Shown: one piece after another, positions 35,079-44,939 of the stretch
Layout: every line of letters begins with the position of its first letter
How positions within the stretch are numbered: the first letter of the stretch is position 1
NCBI RefSeq assembly: GCF_002211285.1
Contig: NZ_LOKX01000036.1
Span: forward strand, 1-64,000
Direction: 5' to 3'
Length of the DNA: 64,000 bases
Origin: Rhizobium sp. R635
GTDB taxonomy: Bacteria; Pseudomonadota; Alphaproteobacteria; Rhizobiales; Rhizobiaceae
The notes under the pieces: generated by a model
Told to the model about the DNA's origin: nothing
The model's database searches: none
What the model saw: only the letters and a program-made list of their open reading frames with translations
Made by a program: the position numbers and the translations under genes

Positions 35079-38000
35079 ATGGCCAAATCTCCGAAGAAAT
35101 CCCCCGCCCCGAATGGCTTCGAGGAAGCCCCGCAGTCGTCGTTCGAGGGAGCCCCCCTCTCCGGCTCCGTCGCCGATTGGGTGAAGCAGCTGGAGGCGGA
35201 TGCCGAGGCGGCGGGCGTCGAAAGCCAGCGCGAGATTGCCTCCAAGGCCGGCAAGCACCGCAAGAAGGTGGAGAACGAAGCGCGCAAGCACGCCGAAGCC
35301 GTCGCCGCGCGATCGGCCGAAGGCCGCAAGCCCGAACGGGCGTCCGAGCCGATGCGAGGCCCCCGCGGAGCGAAGGCGCAGAGCGCCGGCAGCGTGAGCG
35401 CTTCAAAGACAGCGCGCGGCGTCTCGATCGGCGGTTCCTCCGATCCGAAGACGCGCGCCGCTGCCGGCCTCAATCCCGTCGCCGGTCTCGACATCTCGCT
35501 GGAGGATGCCGGCAGTCTGGCGCCCGGCAGCGTCACCGCCACGGTGGAGGCGCTGTCGAAGCTGATCGAAAGCGGCAACCCGCTGCACAAGAACGGCAAG
35601 ATCTGGACACCGCACCGCCCCGCCCGCCCGGATAAATCCGAAGGCGGCATCACCATCCGCATGGATTCCGAATACAAGCCGGCCGGCGACCAGCCGACGG
35701 CGATCCGCGATCTCGTCGAGGGCCTGGAGAATGGCGACCGCAGCCAGGTGCTGCTCGGCGTCACCGGCTCGGGCAAGACCTTCACCATGGCCAAGGTGAT
35801 CGAGGAAACGCAGCGCCCGGCCGTCATCCTGGCGCCGAACAAGACGCTGGCCGCCCAGCTCTATTCCGAATTCAAGAACTTCTTCCCCGACAATGCCGTG
35901 GAATATTTCGTTTCCTACTACGATTACTACCAGCCGGAAGCCTATGTGCCGCGCTCCGACACCTATATCGAGAAGGAAAGCTCGATCAACGAGCAGATCG
36001 ACCGCATGCGCCACTCGGCGACGCGCTCGCTGCTCGAACGCGACGACTGCATCATCGTCGCCTCGGTCTCCTGTATTTACGGTATCGGCTCGGTCGAGAC
36101 CTATACGGCCATGACCTTCCAGATGTCGGTCGGCGACAGGCTGGACCAGCGCCAACTGCTGGCGGATCTCGTCGCCCAGCAATACAAGCGCCGCGACATG
36201 GATTTCACGCGCGGTTCCTTCCGCGTGCGCGGTGACACCATCGAAATCTTCCCCGCCCACTTGGAAGACGCAGCCTGGCGCATAAGCATGTTCGGCGACG
36301 AAATCGACGCCATCACCGAGTTCGACCCGCTGACCGGCCAGAAGACCGGCGACCTGAAATCGGTGAAGATCTACGCCAACTCACACTATGTCACGCCGCG
36401 CCCGACGCTGAACGGCGCCATCAAGGCGATCAAGGAAGAGCTGCGGCTGCGCCTCGCCGAGCTCGAAAAGGCCGGCCGCCTGCTGGAGGCTCAGCGCCTG
36501 GAGCAGCGCACCCGCTACGATATCGAGATGCTGGAAGCCACCGGCTCCTGCCAGGGCATCGAGAACTATTCGCGTTATCTCACCGGCCGCGACCCCGGCG
36601 ATCCGCCGCCGACGCTGTTCGAATACATCCCCGACAACGCCATCGTCTTCATCGACGAAAGCCATGTCACCGTGCCGCAGATCGGCGGCATGTATCGCGG
36701 CGACTTCCGCCGCAAGGCGACGCTGGCCGAATACGGCTTCCGCCTGCCCTCCTGCATGGACAACCGGCCGCTGCGCTTCGAGGAATGGGACGCCATGCGC
36801 CCCGACACCATCGCCGTTTCGGCCACCCCCGGCGGCTGGGAGATGGAACAATCCGGCGGCGTCTTCGCCGAACAGGTCATCCGCCCCACAGGCCTGATCG
36901 ACCCGCCGGTCGAGGTCCGCTCCGCCCGCACCCAGGTCGACGACGTGCTCGGCGAAATCCGCGACACTGCGGCCAAGGGCTACCGCACCCTCTGCACCGT
37001 GCTGACCAAGCGCATGGCCGAAGACCTCACGGAATATCTGCATGAACAGGGCGTGCGCGTGCGCTACATGCACTCCGATATCGACACGCTGGAGCGTATC
37101 GAGATCATCCGCGATCTGCGCCTCGGCGCCTTCGACGTGCTCGTCGGCATCAACCTGCTGCGCGAGGGCCTCGACATTCCCGAATGCGGCTTCGTCGCCA
37201 TCCTCGACGCCGACAAGGAAGGTTTTCTCCGCTCCGAAACCTCGCTGATCCAGACCATTGGTCGTGCAGCACGTAACGTCGACGGCAAGGTCATCCTTTA
37301 TGCCGACAACGTCACCGGCTCGATGAAGCGCGCCATGGAGGAAACCGGCCGCCGCCGCGAAAAGCAGATGGCCTATAACCTCGAAAACGGCATCACGCCG
37401 GAATCCGTCAAGGCCAAGATCTCCGACATCCTCGACTCTGTCTACGAACGCGACCACGTCCGCGCCGACATCTCGGGCGCCGCAGGCAAAGGCTTCGCCG
37501 ACGGCGGCAACCTCGTCGGCAACAACCTGCAGGCCCACCTCAACGCGCTCGAAAAGAGCATGCGCGACGCCGCCGCCGACCTCGACTTCGAAAAAGCCGC
37601 CCGCCTCCGCGACGAAATCAAACGCCTCAAGGCCGTGGAACTGGCGGCCATGGACGACCCGATGGCGCGCGAGGAAGCCAAGTCGATGGAAGCAAAGGGC
37701 CGCGGCAACTCCCCTTCTCCCCAGCGGGGGTCCGAAGGACGGGTCGAGACCAGCGGCTCGACCCCGGGCGGTGCCCGCAGGGCGGATGAGGGGGCCACAC
37801 CCACCTACTTCTCAAAACCCACCCTCGACGACATGGGCCCCGGCACCGACACCACCACGCCGCTCTTCCGCAAGCCAGACCTCGACGAAATGGGCCGCCA
37901 CGTCGCCACCCCCGCCGACAACAAGAGCCTCTTCCGCCGCAACACCCTCGACGAAATGACCGTGGGACGGACGGAAAAACCGGTGACGGGCCATGTGCCT

Positions 38001-38183
38001 GACAAGCCCGATGCCGCCAAGGGCACGAAGCGGTTCTCACCGCTGCTGGAAGGCCAGCCGGAGCAGAATGACGGCGTGCGGCCGGTGGTACGCGGCCGGG
38101 TTGGCGCCGGGAGTTATGAGGAGCCGGGGGAGCAGAAGCGCAAGGGGCGGACGAAGGGGAAGACTGGGCGGCCGGGGCGGTAA
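35079..38183 (+). CDS. uvrB: UvrB, excinuclease ABC subunit B with long N- and C-terminal extensions
   Basis: 1034 residues against about 670 in E. coli. A disordered N-terminal extension (1-190) precedes the UvrB core: Walker A GVTGSGKT (about 227-234), the damage-binding beta-hairpin region FVSYYDYYQPEAYVPRSDTY, helicase block VGINLLREGLDIPECGFVA and IQTIGRAARNVDGKV. The UVR domain LEKSMRDAAADLDFEKAARL is near residue 830. The tail (870-1034) includes about 31 residues encoded by a RIME-like repeat and then three LD-[DE]-M motifs (KPTLDDM, KPDLDEM, RNTLDEM). ATG 35079 (MAKSPKK) is preferred. UvrB loads on damage with UvrA and is cut by UvrC. Confidence 0.95.
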   Translation: MAKSPKKSPAPNGFEEAPQSSFEGAPLSGSVADWVKQLEADAEAAGVESQREIASKAGKHRKKVENEARKHAEAVAARSAEGRKPERASEPMRGPRGAKAQSAGSVSASKTARGVSIGGSSDPKTRAAAGLNPVAGLDISLEDAGSLAPGSVTATVEALSKLIESGNPLHKNGKIWTPHRPARPDKSEGGITIRMDSEYKPAGDQPTAIRDLVEGLENGDRSQVLLGVTGSGKTFTMAKVIEETQRPAVILAPNKTLAAQLYSEFKNFFPDNAVEYFVSYYDYYQPEAYVPRSDTYIEKESSINEQIDRMRHSATRSLLERDDCIIVASVSCIYGIGSVETYTAMTFQMSVGDRLDQRQLLADLVAQQYKRRDMDFTRGSFRVRGDTIEIFPAHLEDAAWRISMFGDEIDAITEFDPLTGQKTGDLKSVKIYANSHYVTPRPTLNGAIKAIKEELRLRLAELEKAGRLLEAQRLEQRTRYDIEMLEATGSCQGIENYSRYLTGRDPGDPPPTLFEYIPDNAIVFIDESHVTVPQIGGMYRGDFRRKATLAEYGFRLPSCMDNRPLRFEEWDAMRPDTIAVSATPGGWEMEQSGGVFAEQVIRPTGLIDPPVEVRSARTQVDDVLGEIRDTAAKGYRTLCTVLTKRMAEDLTEYLHEQGVRVRYMHSDIDTLERIEIIRDLRLGAFDVLVGINLLREGLDIPECGFVAILDADKEGFLRSETSLIQTIGRAARNVDGKVILYADNVTGSMKRAMEETGRRREKQMAYNLENGITPESVKAKISDILDSVYERDHVRADISGAAGKGFADGGNLVGNNLQAHLNALEKSMRDAAADLDFEKAARLRDEIKRLKAVELAAMDDPMAREEAKSMEAKGRGNSPSPQRGSEGRVETSGSTPGGARRADEGATPTYFSKPTLDDMGPGTDTTTPLFRKPDLDEMGRHVATPADNKSLFRRNTLDEMTVGRTEKPVTGHVPDKPDAAKGTKRFSPLLEGQPEQNDGVRPVVRGRVGAGSYEEPGEQKRKGRTKGKTGRPGR
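37709..37800 (+). repeat. RIME-like repeat inside the uvrB coding sequence
   Basis: The same unit as the intergenic repeats (CTTCTCCCCAGCGGGG and GCAGGGCGGATGAGGGGG) with an extra palindromic middle block (GTCCGAAGGAC, GGTCGAGACC...GGCTCGACC). It is read in frame as SPSPQRGSEGR... GGARRADEGAT with no stop, in a region after the UVR domain. Confidence 0.85.
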
Positions 38184-38242
38184 AGTCAAAATTGAAACAA
38201 TATAGAAAAATAAAATAGCTTAAAATAACCTCCGACATAAAA

Positions 38243-39357
38243 ATGCTTACTGAATATGGTGGGCGATACTATATCGCGCAAAGATTAAAGCGAAAGCCTC
38301 AAATCCTTCGAAAACTAATCAGGTTCAGCGTCCGCCTGACGCAACTACAAGACATTGGGGGCCTACGAATAATCGTAGACAAAAATACAGACGTAGACAA
38401 CTTGCTGGCCTTTCTTGAAGAGAAAACTCATCAGCAAAAAAGTTTACATCTTAAAAAGAAGACGGATTATCACGAAAAGGGAAGAGATGTAACCGGATAC
38501 CGCGCCGTACATCTAATAATAGAAATTAACAAGCTAAGCCTTGAATTACAATAAGGAGTAAAATTCAACACTATTGGGCTGAAAGCATCGAGAGGACTTC
38601 CGTCATATATGGGTACCTGCTCAAGGAGCAGGAAGGGAATGCAAGCGTCATTAACTACTTCAAAGAACTCTCCGACATATTTTTCGAGATGGAGGCCGGA
38701 CGTCTTCCGAGCGTCAGGCAGAAGCTGAGCCTTAATTCTCTGCAAGAGGTGGCAGAAAAGATAATTAAAAACTCAGACCGTGGAAATGTCTCGGCCGGAT
38801 ATGTAAACGACGACATTGTCAAAACATTGATTGAGATAGAATCAAAGAATCCCAACGGTTTGAATAACTGGGTATTGGTCTTTGATTGGTCGACCGGAAA
38901 TTTTGTTACGTGGGATGTTGTTGGACGCGATCCCGCAACCGCCGTCGAAATTTATATTAAGTATGAAAAGCAGTATACAGAAGATAGGAAATTCGAAGTG
39001 GTTCTCATTGGATCGTCGGACATTGCTACTGTCAAGCAAACTCACAGCCACTATTTTGGCATAGATTCTATTGAAGACACACTTGAGAGTTTGGATCAAT
39101 CGATTATTGGATTCTCTCAAAGGATGGATCTTGATGTAGGCGCCCGACAGATATTGGCCGTAATGACAAGAAAGAAATACTGGGGAAAGAAAGAAATATC
39201 GCCGAGTACTCTCAAGAACCACTATTGCAAAACGGTTATCACCTTTGACGTCTCGTTGAAGGCCTTGGCAGACAAAGGTTTTCTTAACCAGAGTTCGGTC
39301 AATGGACCAGTATCCCTCAACGTAAAGAAGAGATCGCTAGTAGAACAGCAGCTTTAA
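38243..39357 (+). pseudogene. RelA/SpoT-domain (p)ppGpp synthetase-like gene, truncated and frameshifted
   Basis: Frame 1 (38243-38554) reads AQRLKRKPQILRKLIR, LTQLQDIGGLRIIVD and GRDVTGYRAVHLIIEINK, ending LELQ-stop; the reading continues from 38551 as IRSKIQHYWAESIERTSVIY, restoring the conserved LEIQIRTxxQHxWAE block of RelA/SpoT synthetases. A single lost A (CAAATAAGG to CAATAAGG) explains the break. The C-terminal half has YEKQYTEDRKFEVVLIGSSD and a terminal helix-turn-helix-like block LKALADKGFLNQSS. About 50-70 N-terminal residues of the domain are absent. Base composition is strikingly AT-rich compared with all neighbours, a sign of transfer. Sequencing error is possible for the single base. 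Confidence 0.8.
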
Positions 39358-39451
39358 GAGCGATCCGACCAACCAACGGCCAGCCGCGCCTCGAGCATTG
39401 GATACCTATTGCAACTCGATGAACGTGCGCTAGTGACCACCAAGGAGCCAA

Positions 39452-39901
39452 ATGTCCGACACCATCCTCCGCTACATCCCGACCGACCCGTCCTGGCAAC
39501 CATCCCCGGCAAATGCCACCAAGGCGGTCTCCCTGCTGGAAACGATCGTTCCCGGGGCAGACGAAGTGACATCGAGCTTCGAGGACGAGATCAGGTTCTA
39601 CGATCCCGGCGAAAACTGGTCTGGCGTGAAGTGCAGCGCCTGCGGCGCGGATGCCGAGGAATGGTGGGGAGAGGCAATGGAAGCCGCTTCCGCCAGTGGT
39701 TTTAAAAACCTCATGTCCGTGGCCCCTTGTTGTGGCGCCACCGTATCCTTGAACGACTTGCGGTATGTCTGGCCCGCCGGGTTCGGCCGCTTTGCCCTCG
39801 AGGCCCACAATCCAGGCATCGGCGATACTACCGCGGAGCAGGATCGGAAGATGGCCGAATGCCTGGAAGCACCGTTACGGAAAATATGGGGGCAGATTTA
39901 G
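39452..39901 (+). CDS. Hypothetical protein with zinc-like cysteine motif
   Basis: 149 residues. WSGVKCSACGADAEEWW and VAPCCGATVSLNDL give a CxxC...CC arrangement suggesting a zinc ribbon. The rest is not recognised. Composition is back to that of the host. Confidence 0.65.
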   Translation: MSDTILRYIPTDPSWQPSPANATKAVSLLETIVPGADEVTSSFEDEIRFYDPGENWSGVKCSACGADAEEWWGEAMEAASASGFKNLMSVAPCCGATVSLNDLRYVWPAGFGRFALEAHNPGIGDTTAEQDRKMAECLEAPLRKIWGQI

Positions 39902-40070
39902 GCGCCCTTATCTTCCGACCGCTTGTTCCGCAACGGCGCAGCGATGACGCGACATTGACCGCTTGAGAGCGTGGCCGTTGGGAGCTGGAGCATATTACCG
40001 GCAATTGGGCGAGGTGCTGCGGAGTTTGAGTGCCTTGTTGGGGGACAGGAATTAGAAACGCGGCACACCC

Positions 40071-40222
40071 TCTCCTCCGTCATTCCTGTGCTTGTCACGG
40101 GAATCCAGCCACCGCGCGTCTGCGCGGTGAATGACTCATCTCTTTTGGTGCAAAGAGTCTCCCCTGCCCAAGGACTTGGGCAGGCTGGATCCCTGTGACA
40201 AGCACAGGGATGACGGAGGAGA
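40071..40222. repeat. Composite inverted repeat (GTCATTCCTGTGCTTGTCAC family)
   Basis: Forward arm 40071-40110 and reverse arm 40184-40222 around small hairpins (GCCCAAGGACTTGGGC and CCGCGCGTCTGCGCGG). Same architecture as at 23.9 kb and 52.1 kb. Nothing coding is seen between 39902 and 40322. Confidence 0.8.
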
Positions 40223-40322
40223 GGTGATCGCCCTGTCATCGAGCCGTTAGAAGGCGCGCGCAGCGCAATTCCGGACGCGAGATCGCCGTGCTATACCTTT
40301 CCCATCACCAAAAGGAGCCCGC

Positions 40323-40781
40323 ATGCGCCTGCCCGCCCTCGCTCTCGCCCTCTCCGCCCTGATCGCCTCCCCCGCTTTCGCCGAGACATTCAAAACCCCG
40401 AAGGCGCTCCTCCAGGCCCTCTACACCTTCGACCCCACAAGCAGCGACAACACCCCCTCACCCTATTCGGCCTTCTTCTCCGACCACCTGAACGAACTCC
40501 TGCAGACCGACCTCGACAACACCGAAGAAGGCGAAGTCGGGGCGATCGATTTCGATCCCGTCATTGCGGGACAGGATGGCGAGGCGAGCGATGTCAGGAT
40601 CGGCCAGCCGATCCTGATGGATGGCCGGGCCGAGCTCGAGGTGGAGTTTCGCAACGGCGAAAAGGTGACGCTCTATTATACGCTGGTGAAGGAGCATGGC
40701 GGCTGGAAGGTGGAGGATATCGCCAACCAGCAGGGCGAGCAGCCGTGGAGTTTGAGTGCGCTACTGGGTGATGAAGAGTGA
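40323..40781 (+). CDS. Secreted DUF3828-like protein
   Basis: 152 residues: signal peptide ends SPAFA-E; the mature domain with KALLQALYTFDP, a YTLVKEHGGWKVEDIAN block resembles the NTF2-like DUF3828 family. Periplasmic, unknown role. Confidence 0.72.
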   Translation: MRLPALALALSALIASPAFAETFKTPKALLQALYTFDPTSSDNTPSPYSAFFSDHLNELLQTDLDNTEEGEVGAIDFDPVIAGQDGEASDVRIGQPILMDGRAELEVEFRNGEKVTLYYTLVKEHGGWKVEDIANQQGEQPWSLSALLGDEE

Positions 40782-40823
40782 AGGCATGGCGTGTCCACGC
40801 CCGCTGAGGAAAGACAACCGCCC

Positions 40824-41210
40824 ATGCTGGAACTGCGCATCGACCCCTTCCCCGCCTCGGCCGAACTGAACGCGCTCTTCTCCGCCGCCTGGGGCAGCCC
40901 GCACAGCCGGGATTTCGCCGCCATCCTTTCCCGCAGCCTCGCCCATATCGGCGCCTATCACGACGGCAGGCTCGTCGGCTTCGTCAATGTCGCCTGGGAT
41001 GGCGGCATCCATGCCTTCCTCCTCGACACATCGGTCCATCCCGAGATGCGGCGGCAAGGCATCGCGACGCGCATGGTGAGGCAGGCGACGAGCCTTGCCC
41101 GCGAGCGCGGCGCCGAGTGGCTGCATGTCGATTTCGAGCCTGATCTCACCGGCTTCTATCGCGCCTGCGGCTTCAGGCCGACGGAGGCGGGTCTGATCAA
41201 GTTCGCATGA
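40824..41210 (+). CDS. GNAT-family N-acetyltransferase
   Basis: 128 residues. Acetyl-CoA binding motif A is VHPEMRRQGIATRMVRQA, with strand FLLDTSVH before it and FYRACGFRPTEAG at the end. ATG 40824 follows GAGGAAAG and is preferred to GTG 40791. Substrate unknown. Confidence 0.85.
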   Translation: MLELRIDPFPASAELNALFSAAWGSPHSRDFAAILSRSLAHIGAYHDGRLVGFVNVAWDGGIHAFLLDTSVHPEMRRQGIATRMVRQATSLARERGAEWLHVDFEPDLTGFYRACGFRPTEAGLIKFA

Positions 41211-41586
41211 GGCGGCCCGCGCCCGCCGCCAGCTCACCTATCCACAATCTCATCTGGATTTTCCTCCGGCCCCGACCGCGGCGTCAGAAATCGGGAAAAC
41301 ACCACCACCCCGTAGTTTTCTACCGGAAGCTTAATATCCCCACGCAAAGCTTATCATTTAAAAGACTAAAATACATCTTCGAGTTCCCAAATTCGAAGTC
41401 GAAATCAGGCACTTAACCTTACCGATTGATTAAAAAATCAATAAAAAAACACAATTCTCCATTGAAAACTTAGTTGCGGATTGGCATAGATCCCCGAAGG
41501 GTTGTCGTCCGTTGAGCCAGCAAGAACAGTTCTTCTGAAGATTTCTCGTTTTACAGAATACAACGCATCTTTTTGGAAAGTTTAAT
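41211..41586. other. AT-rich leader of the RTX gene
   Basis: No gene seen. The stretch is far richer in A and T than its surroundings and holds ATTGATT-AAAA-AATCAAT near 41424-41441. The RTX gene's ribosome site GGAAAG is at 41577-41582. It is probably a promoter and 5' leader region; no specific operator could be named. Confidence 0.5.
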
Positions 41587-44523
41587 ATGGCCCTGAATAT
41601 TCTGGACACGAACGGCGCTACAGTTATCAAGACCGGCGCTGAGTTCGAAGCGTACGACGTCATCCGTCACTCCGCTGCCAACCCATCCGCACCTGTGTCT
41701 CTCACCGTCTCCGATTCGTCCGTGGCGGATCTGGCCGACGAGCTGGGCTCGGTCTCCGCAAATGTCACCGGCTCGAGCGGCGGCAGCACGATCACGACGG
41801 GCGCAGGCAACGACACCATCAATGGTGGTGACGGCGCAGACACGCTGAACGGCGGCGATGGAGAGGATCTGATCTATGGTGGAGCTGGCAATGATACGCT
41901 GAATGGCGGCGACGGAGAGGATCTGATCCGTGGTGGAACTGGCCATGACACGCTGAATGGCGGCGACGCCAATGACCTGCTCTACGGCGAAGCCGGAAAT
42001 GACGTCATCAGAGGCGGCGCGGGCAACGATACGATCTCGGATGGTGAGCAATTCGGCTTTGCCTCTGAGGTTTTCGACATCGATGCGGGTGACGGCGACG
42101 ATGCAATAACCGTTGCGACACTCGCTTCATTCAATTCCGGAACGATCGACGGCGGTGCCGGGATTGATAGTCTCGAAGCTCCGTCGCTTCGGGGCCTGAC
42201 GATCAAGAACATCGAGGTCCTTGAAACGGCGGGATGGCCGGTTGCCGGTTCGAGCGCGCAGTTCGAAAGCTTCGACAAGATCGTCTATTCGACCGATCCG
42301 ACCTTGAATTATAAAGCCGACTTGATTTTGACGGACAGCGCCCACCTCGATCTTTCCGACGAGCTCGGAAATCGCGGCGCTTTCATTGCCGGCTACGCCT
42401 CCGGTATTGACGTCAAGACCGGCGGCGGCGACGATGACTTCACAGGCACCGGCGGCAACGACATTTTCGACGGCAGCGATGGCAACGACCTCATCAACGG
42501 CAATGCCGGCGATGACAAATTGACGGGCGGCGCAGGCAACGACACCATCAATGGCGGCGCCGGTATCGACACGGCAGTCTTTTCAGGCAATTTTGCCAAT
42601 TATTCCCTAGCGGTCGACAATGGCAGCCGTGTCGTGACGAGCGCGCTGGAAGGCGTGGATACCGTGACGGATGTCGAATTCGCACGGTTTGCCGATGGCG
42701 TCTACAATTTCGCCACGCAGACCTTCACGGTCAACAGTACCGAGCCCGGTACGCCGCTGAATATTCTGGATACGCACGGCGCCACGATTACCAAGACCGG
42801 CGCCGAGTTCGAAGCTTACGACATCATCCGCGACTCCGAAAGCAATCCTCTCGCCTCGGTCAACCTGGTCATCTCGGATTCCGGGACGGTAAACCTTTCC
42901 GATGAACTGGGCTCGGGTTCCGCAAATGTGACAGGCTCAAGCGGCGACGATGTGATCACGACAGGCGCGGGCAACGACACCATCTCAGGCGGTAACGGCG
43001 CAGACACGCTGAATGGCGGCACAGGAAACGATCAGCTTTATGGCGGTGATGGTAATGACACGCTGAATGGCGGAGATGGCAATGACATGCTCGCCGGCAG
43101 AGACGGCAATGATATTCTGAACGGCGGCGACGGCAATGACCAGATCGTGGGCAGCGTCGGAAATGACATCATCAGAGGCGGCGCGGGCAACGATACGATC
43201 TCCGATGGTGAGCCCGGCGGCCGTATCCCTGAGGTCTTCGACATCGATGCGGGCGACGGCAATGATGCCATCGCCTTAGATGGATTCACTCCACTGGTTT
43301 CCGGAACGATCGATGGCGGTGCCGGAATTGATTCGCTCCAAGCCTCTGAGCTAAGAGGCCTGACGATCAAGAACATCGAAGTCCTTGAAACGGCGGGATA
43401 TTGGGTTTCCGGTTCGAGCGCGCAGTTCGAGAGCTTTGATAAAATCGTCTGGTCGACCGATCCGTTCCACGATTTCAACCCCGCATTGGCATTGACGGAC
43501 AGCGCTCACCTCGATCTTTCCGACGAGTTGGAAGGCCATGGAGCTTTCGTCACCGGCTATGTCTCCGGCATCGACGTCAAGACCGGCGGCGGCAACGACG
43601 AATTTACCGGCACCGCGGGCAACGACATTTTCGACGGCAGCGGCGGCAACGACATCCTCAATGGCAATGCCGGCAATGACAAATTGACTGGCGGCACCGG
43701 CAACGACACCATTAATGGCGGCGCCGGCATCGACACCGCGATCTTCTCCAGCAATTTCGCCAATTACTCCTTCGCATTGAGCAATGGCGACCACATCCTG
43801 ACGAGTGCCGCCGAGGGAACGGATACGCTGACGGACGTCGAATTCGCCCGTTTCGCCGATGGCGTCTACGACTTCGCGACGGGAGGCTTCACGCCCGAGG
43901 GCAATGCGGCGCCGACGAACATCCAGCTCTCGAAAACCGCCCTGTCCGAGGACACGCCGATCTGGACGACGCTCGGCCTGCTCAGCGCCAAGGACGCCGA
44001 CGGCGATACGCTCACCTACACGCTGCTCGACGGGGCCGACGATCACTTTCGGCTGAAGGGCAATCGCATCGTCACCTCCAAGACGTTCGACTACGAGACC
44101 GATCAGTCGCACACGATCAAGGTCGCCGTCTCGGACGGCAAGACGACCGTCGAAAAGGACATCACGATCAACGTCCTCGATGTCAACGAAGCGCCGGTCA
44201 ACAAGGCTCCTGTTAATCTCGCCTTCTCGCGCAGCTCGGTCTCCGAGAACATGGCGATCGGCACTTCGGTCGGCCTGCTCACGGCAAAGGATCCGGAAGG
44301 CGGCACGGTGAAGTGGCGGCTGACGGACGACGCGGACGGCATCTTCAAGCTCGTCGGCAACAAGATCCAGACCAAGGCCGCGATCGACTTCGAGAGCACT
44401 CACAGCCTGACCTTCACCGCCGAAGCCTATGACGCGGCCGGAAACACCACCAGCCACGAGTTTACGATCGCCGTAAAGGACGTCTTCGAGCCGTCGAGCT
44501 TCCTGCACGACGCTTTGATTTAG
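41587..44523 (+). CDS. RTX calcium-binding protein with internal duplication and cadherin-like domains
   Basis: 978 residues, no signal peptide. Two copies of a 380-residue unit (from LNILDTNGATVIKTGAEFEA and from LNILDTHGATITKTGAEFEA) each contain nonapeptide arrays GGxGxDxLx (for example GAGNDTLNGGDGEDLI), a conserved middle ending LRGLTIKNIEVLETAG, and a closing FARFADGVYNFAT block. Two cadherin-like modules follow (NIQLSKTALSED; NLAFSRSSVSEN). RTX proteins leave by type I secretion in one step; cadherin-like modules are a feature of rhizobial adhering (Rap) proteins secreted by PrsDE. Predicted extracellular Ca2+-dependent adhesin or matrix protein. No catalytic domain seen. Confidence 0.88.
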   Translation: MALNILDTNGATVIKTGAEFEAYDVIRHSAANPSAPVSLTVSDSSVADLADELGSVSANVTGSSGGSTITTGAGNDTINGGDGADTLNGGDGEDLIYGGAGNDTLNGGDGEDLIRGGTGHDTLNGGDANDLLYGEAGNDVIRGGAGNDTISDGEQFGFASEVFDIDAGDGDDAITVATLASFNSGTIDGGAGIDSLEAPSLRGLTIKNIEVLETAGWPVAGSSAQFESFDKIVYSTDPTLNYKADLILTDSAHLDLSDELGNRGAFIAGYASGIDVKTGGGDDDFTGTGGNDIFDGSDGNDLINGNAGDDKLTGGAGNDTINGGAGIDTAVFSGNFANYSLAVDNGSRVVTSALEGVDTVTDVEFARFADGVYNFATQTFTVNSTEPGTPLNILDTHGATITKTGAEFEAYDIIRDSESNPLASVNLVISDSGTVNLSDELGSGSANVTGSSGDDVITTGAGNDTISGGNGADTLNGGTGNDQLYGGDGNDTLNGGDGNDMLAGRDGNDILNGGDGNDQIVGSVGNDIIRGGAGNDTISDGEPGGRIPEVFDIDAGDGNDAIALDGFTPLVSGTIDGGAGIDSLQASELRGLTIKNIEVLETAGYWVSGSSAQFESFDKIVWSTDPFHDFNPALALTDSAHLDLSDELEGHGAFVTGYVSGIDVKTGGGNDEFTGTAGNDIFDGSGGNDILNGNAGNDKLTGGTGNDTINGGAGIDTAIFSSNFANYSFALSNGDHILTSAAEGTDTLTDVEFARFADGVYDFATGGFTPEGNAAPTNIQLSKTALSEDTPIWTTLGLLSAKDADGDTLTYTLLDGADDHFRLKGNRIVTSKTFDYETDQSHTIKVAVSDGKTTVEKDITINVLDVNEAPVNKAPVNLAFSRSSVSENMAIGTSVGLLTAKDPEGGTVKWRLTDDADGIFKLVGNKIQTKAAIDFESTHSLTFTAEAYDAAGNTTSHEFTIAVKDVFEPSSFLHDALI

Positions 44524-44573
44524 TTATTGCCATCGCCCGGACGTGAAAGCGTTCGAAACGGCTTAGACATCAG

Positions 44574-44614
44574 GAGCGCCGCATCCGGAAGGATATGCGG
44601 CGCTCTCGCTTTTT
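44574..44614 (+). terminator. Rho-independent terminator of the RTX gene
   Basis: GAGCGCCGCAT (44574-44584) and ATGCGGCGCTC (44595-44605) pair perfectly over 11 bp, followed by TCGCTTTTT. Confidence 0.9.
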
Positions 44615-44939
44615 GTGAGCGCAAGCGTCGCGGCGTGATTCTCGATGAGACCGCCCAAAGGCGAAGCTCGATCCCTTCGGCAGCGCATATCCCTACCCCA
44701 AACTACTTCTGGGGGAATCCGTGCCCGGCTGTCAAATTCGACGCTTCATCCCGTTTTGGCACGCAATCCCGATATGGCACGGCAGCACAAGCATTCGCTA
44801 ACTTTTCGTCAAGTATCTGAATCTTCGGCATTTCCTGTCATAATAGCAGCTATGCCACAATAATGCCGCTTGCTTTTTGGCCGAAATGCTGGCACCAATC
44901 CAGCCACTCGGGCATTTGCATGCCGGTGACTGGACCGAT

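Noticed and set aside
38540..38560. Programmed -1 frameshift in the RelA/SpoT gene
   Set aside because: No slippery heptamer or downstream stem was seen; a one-base deletion is simpler.
41800..43750. CRISPR-like short tandem repeats
   Set aside because: They encode RTX nonapeptides in frame, with no constant repeat and unique spacer pattern.
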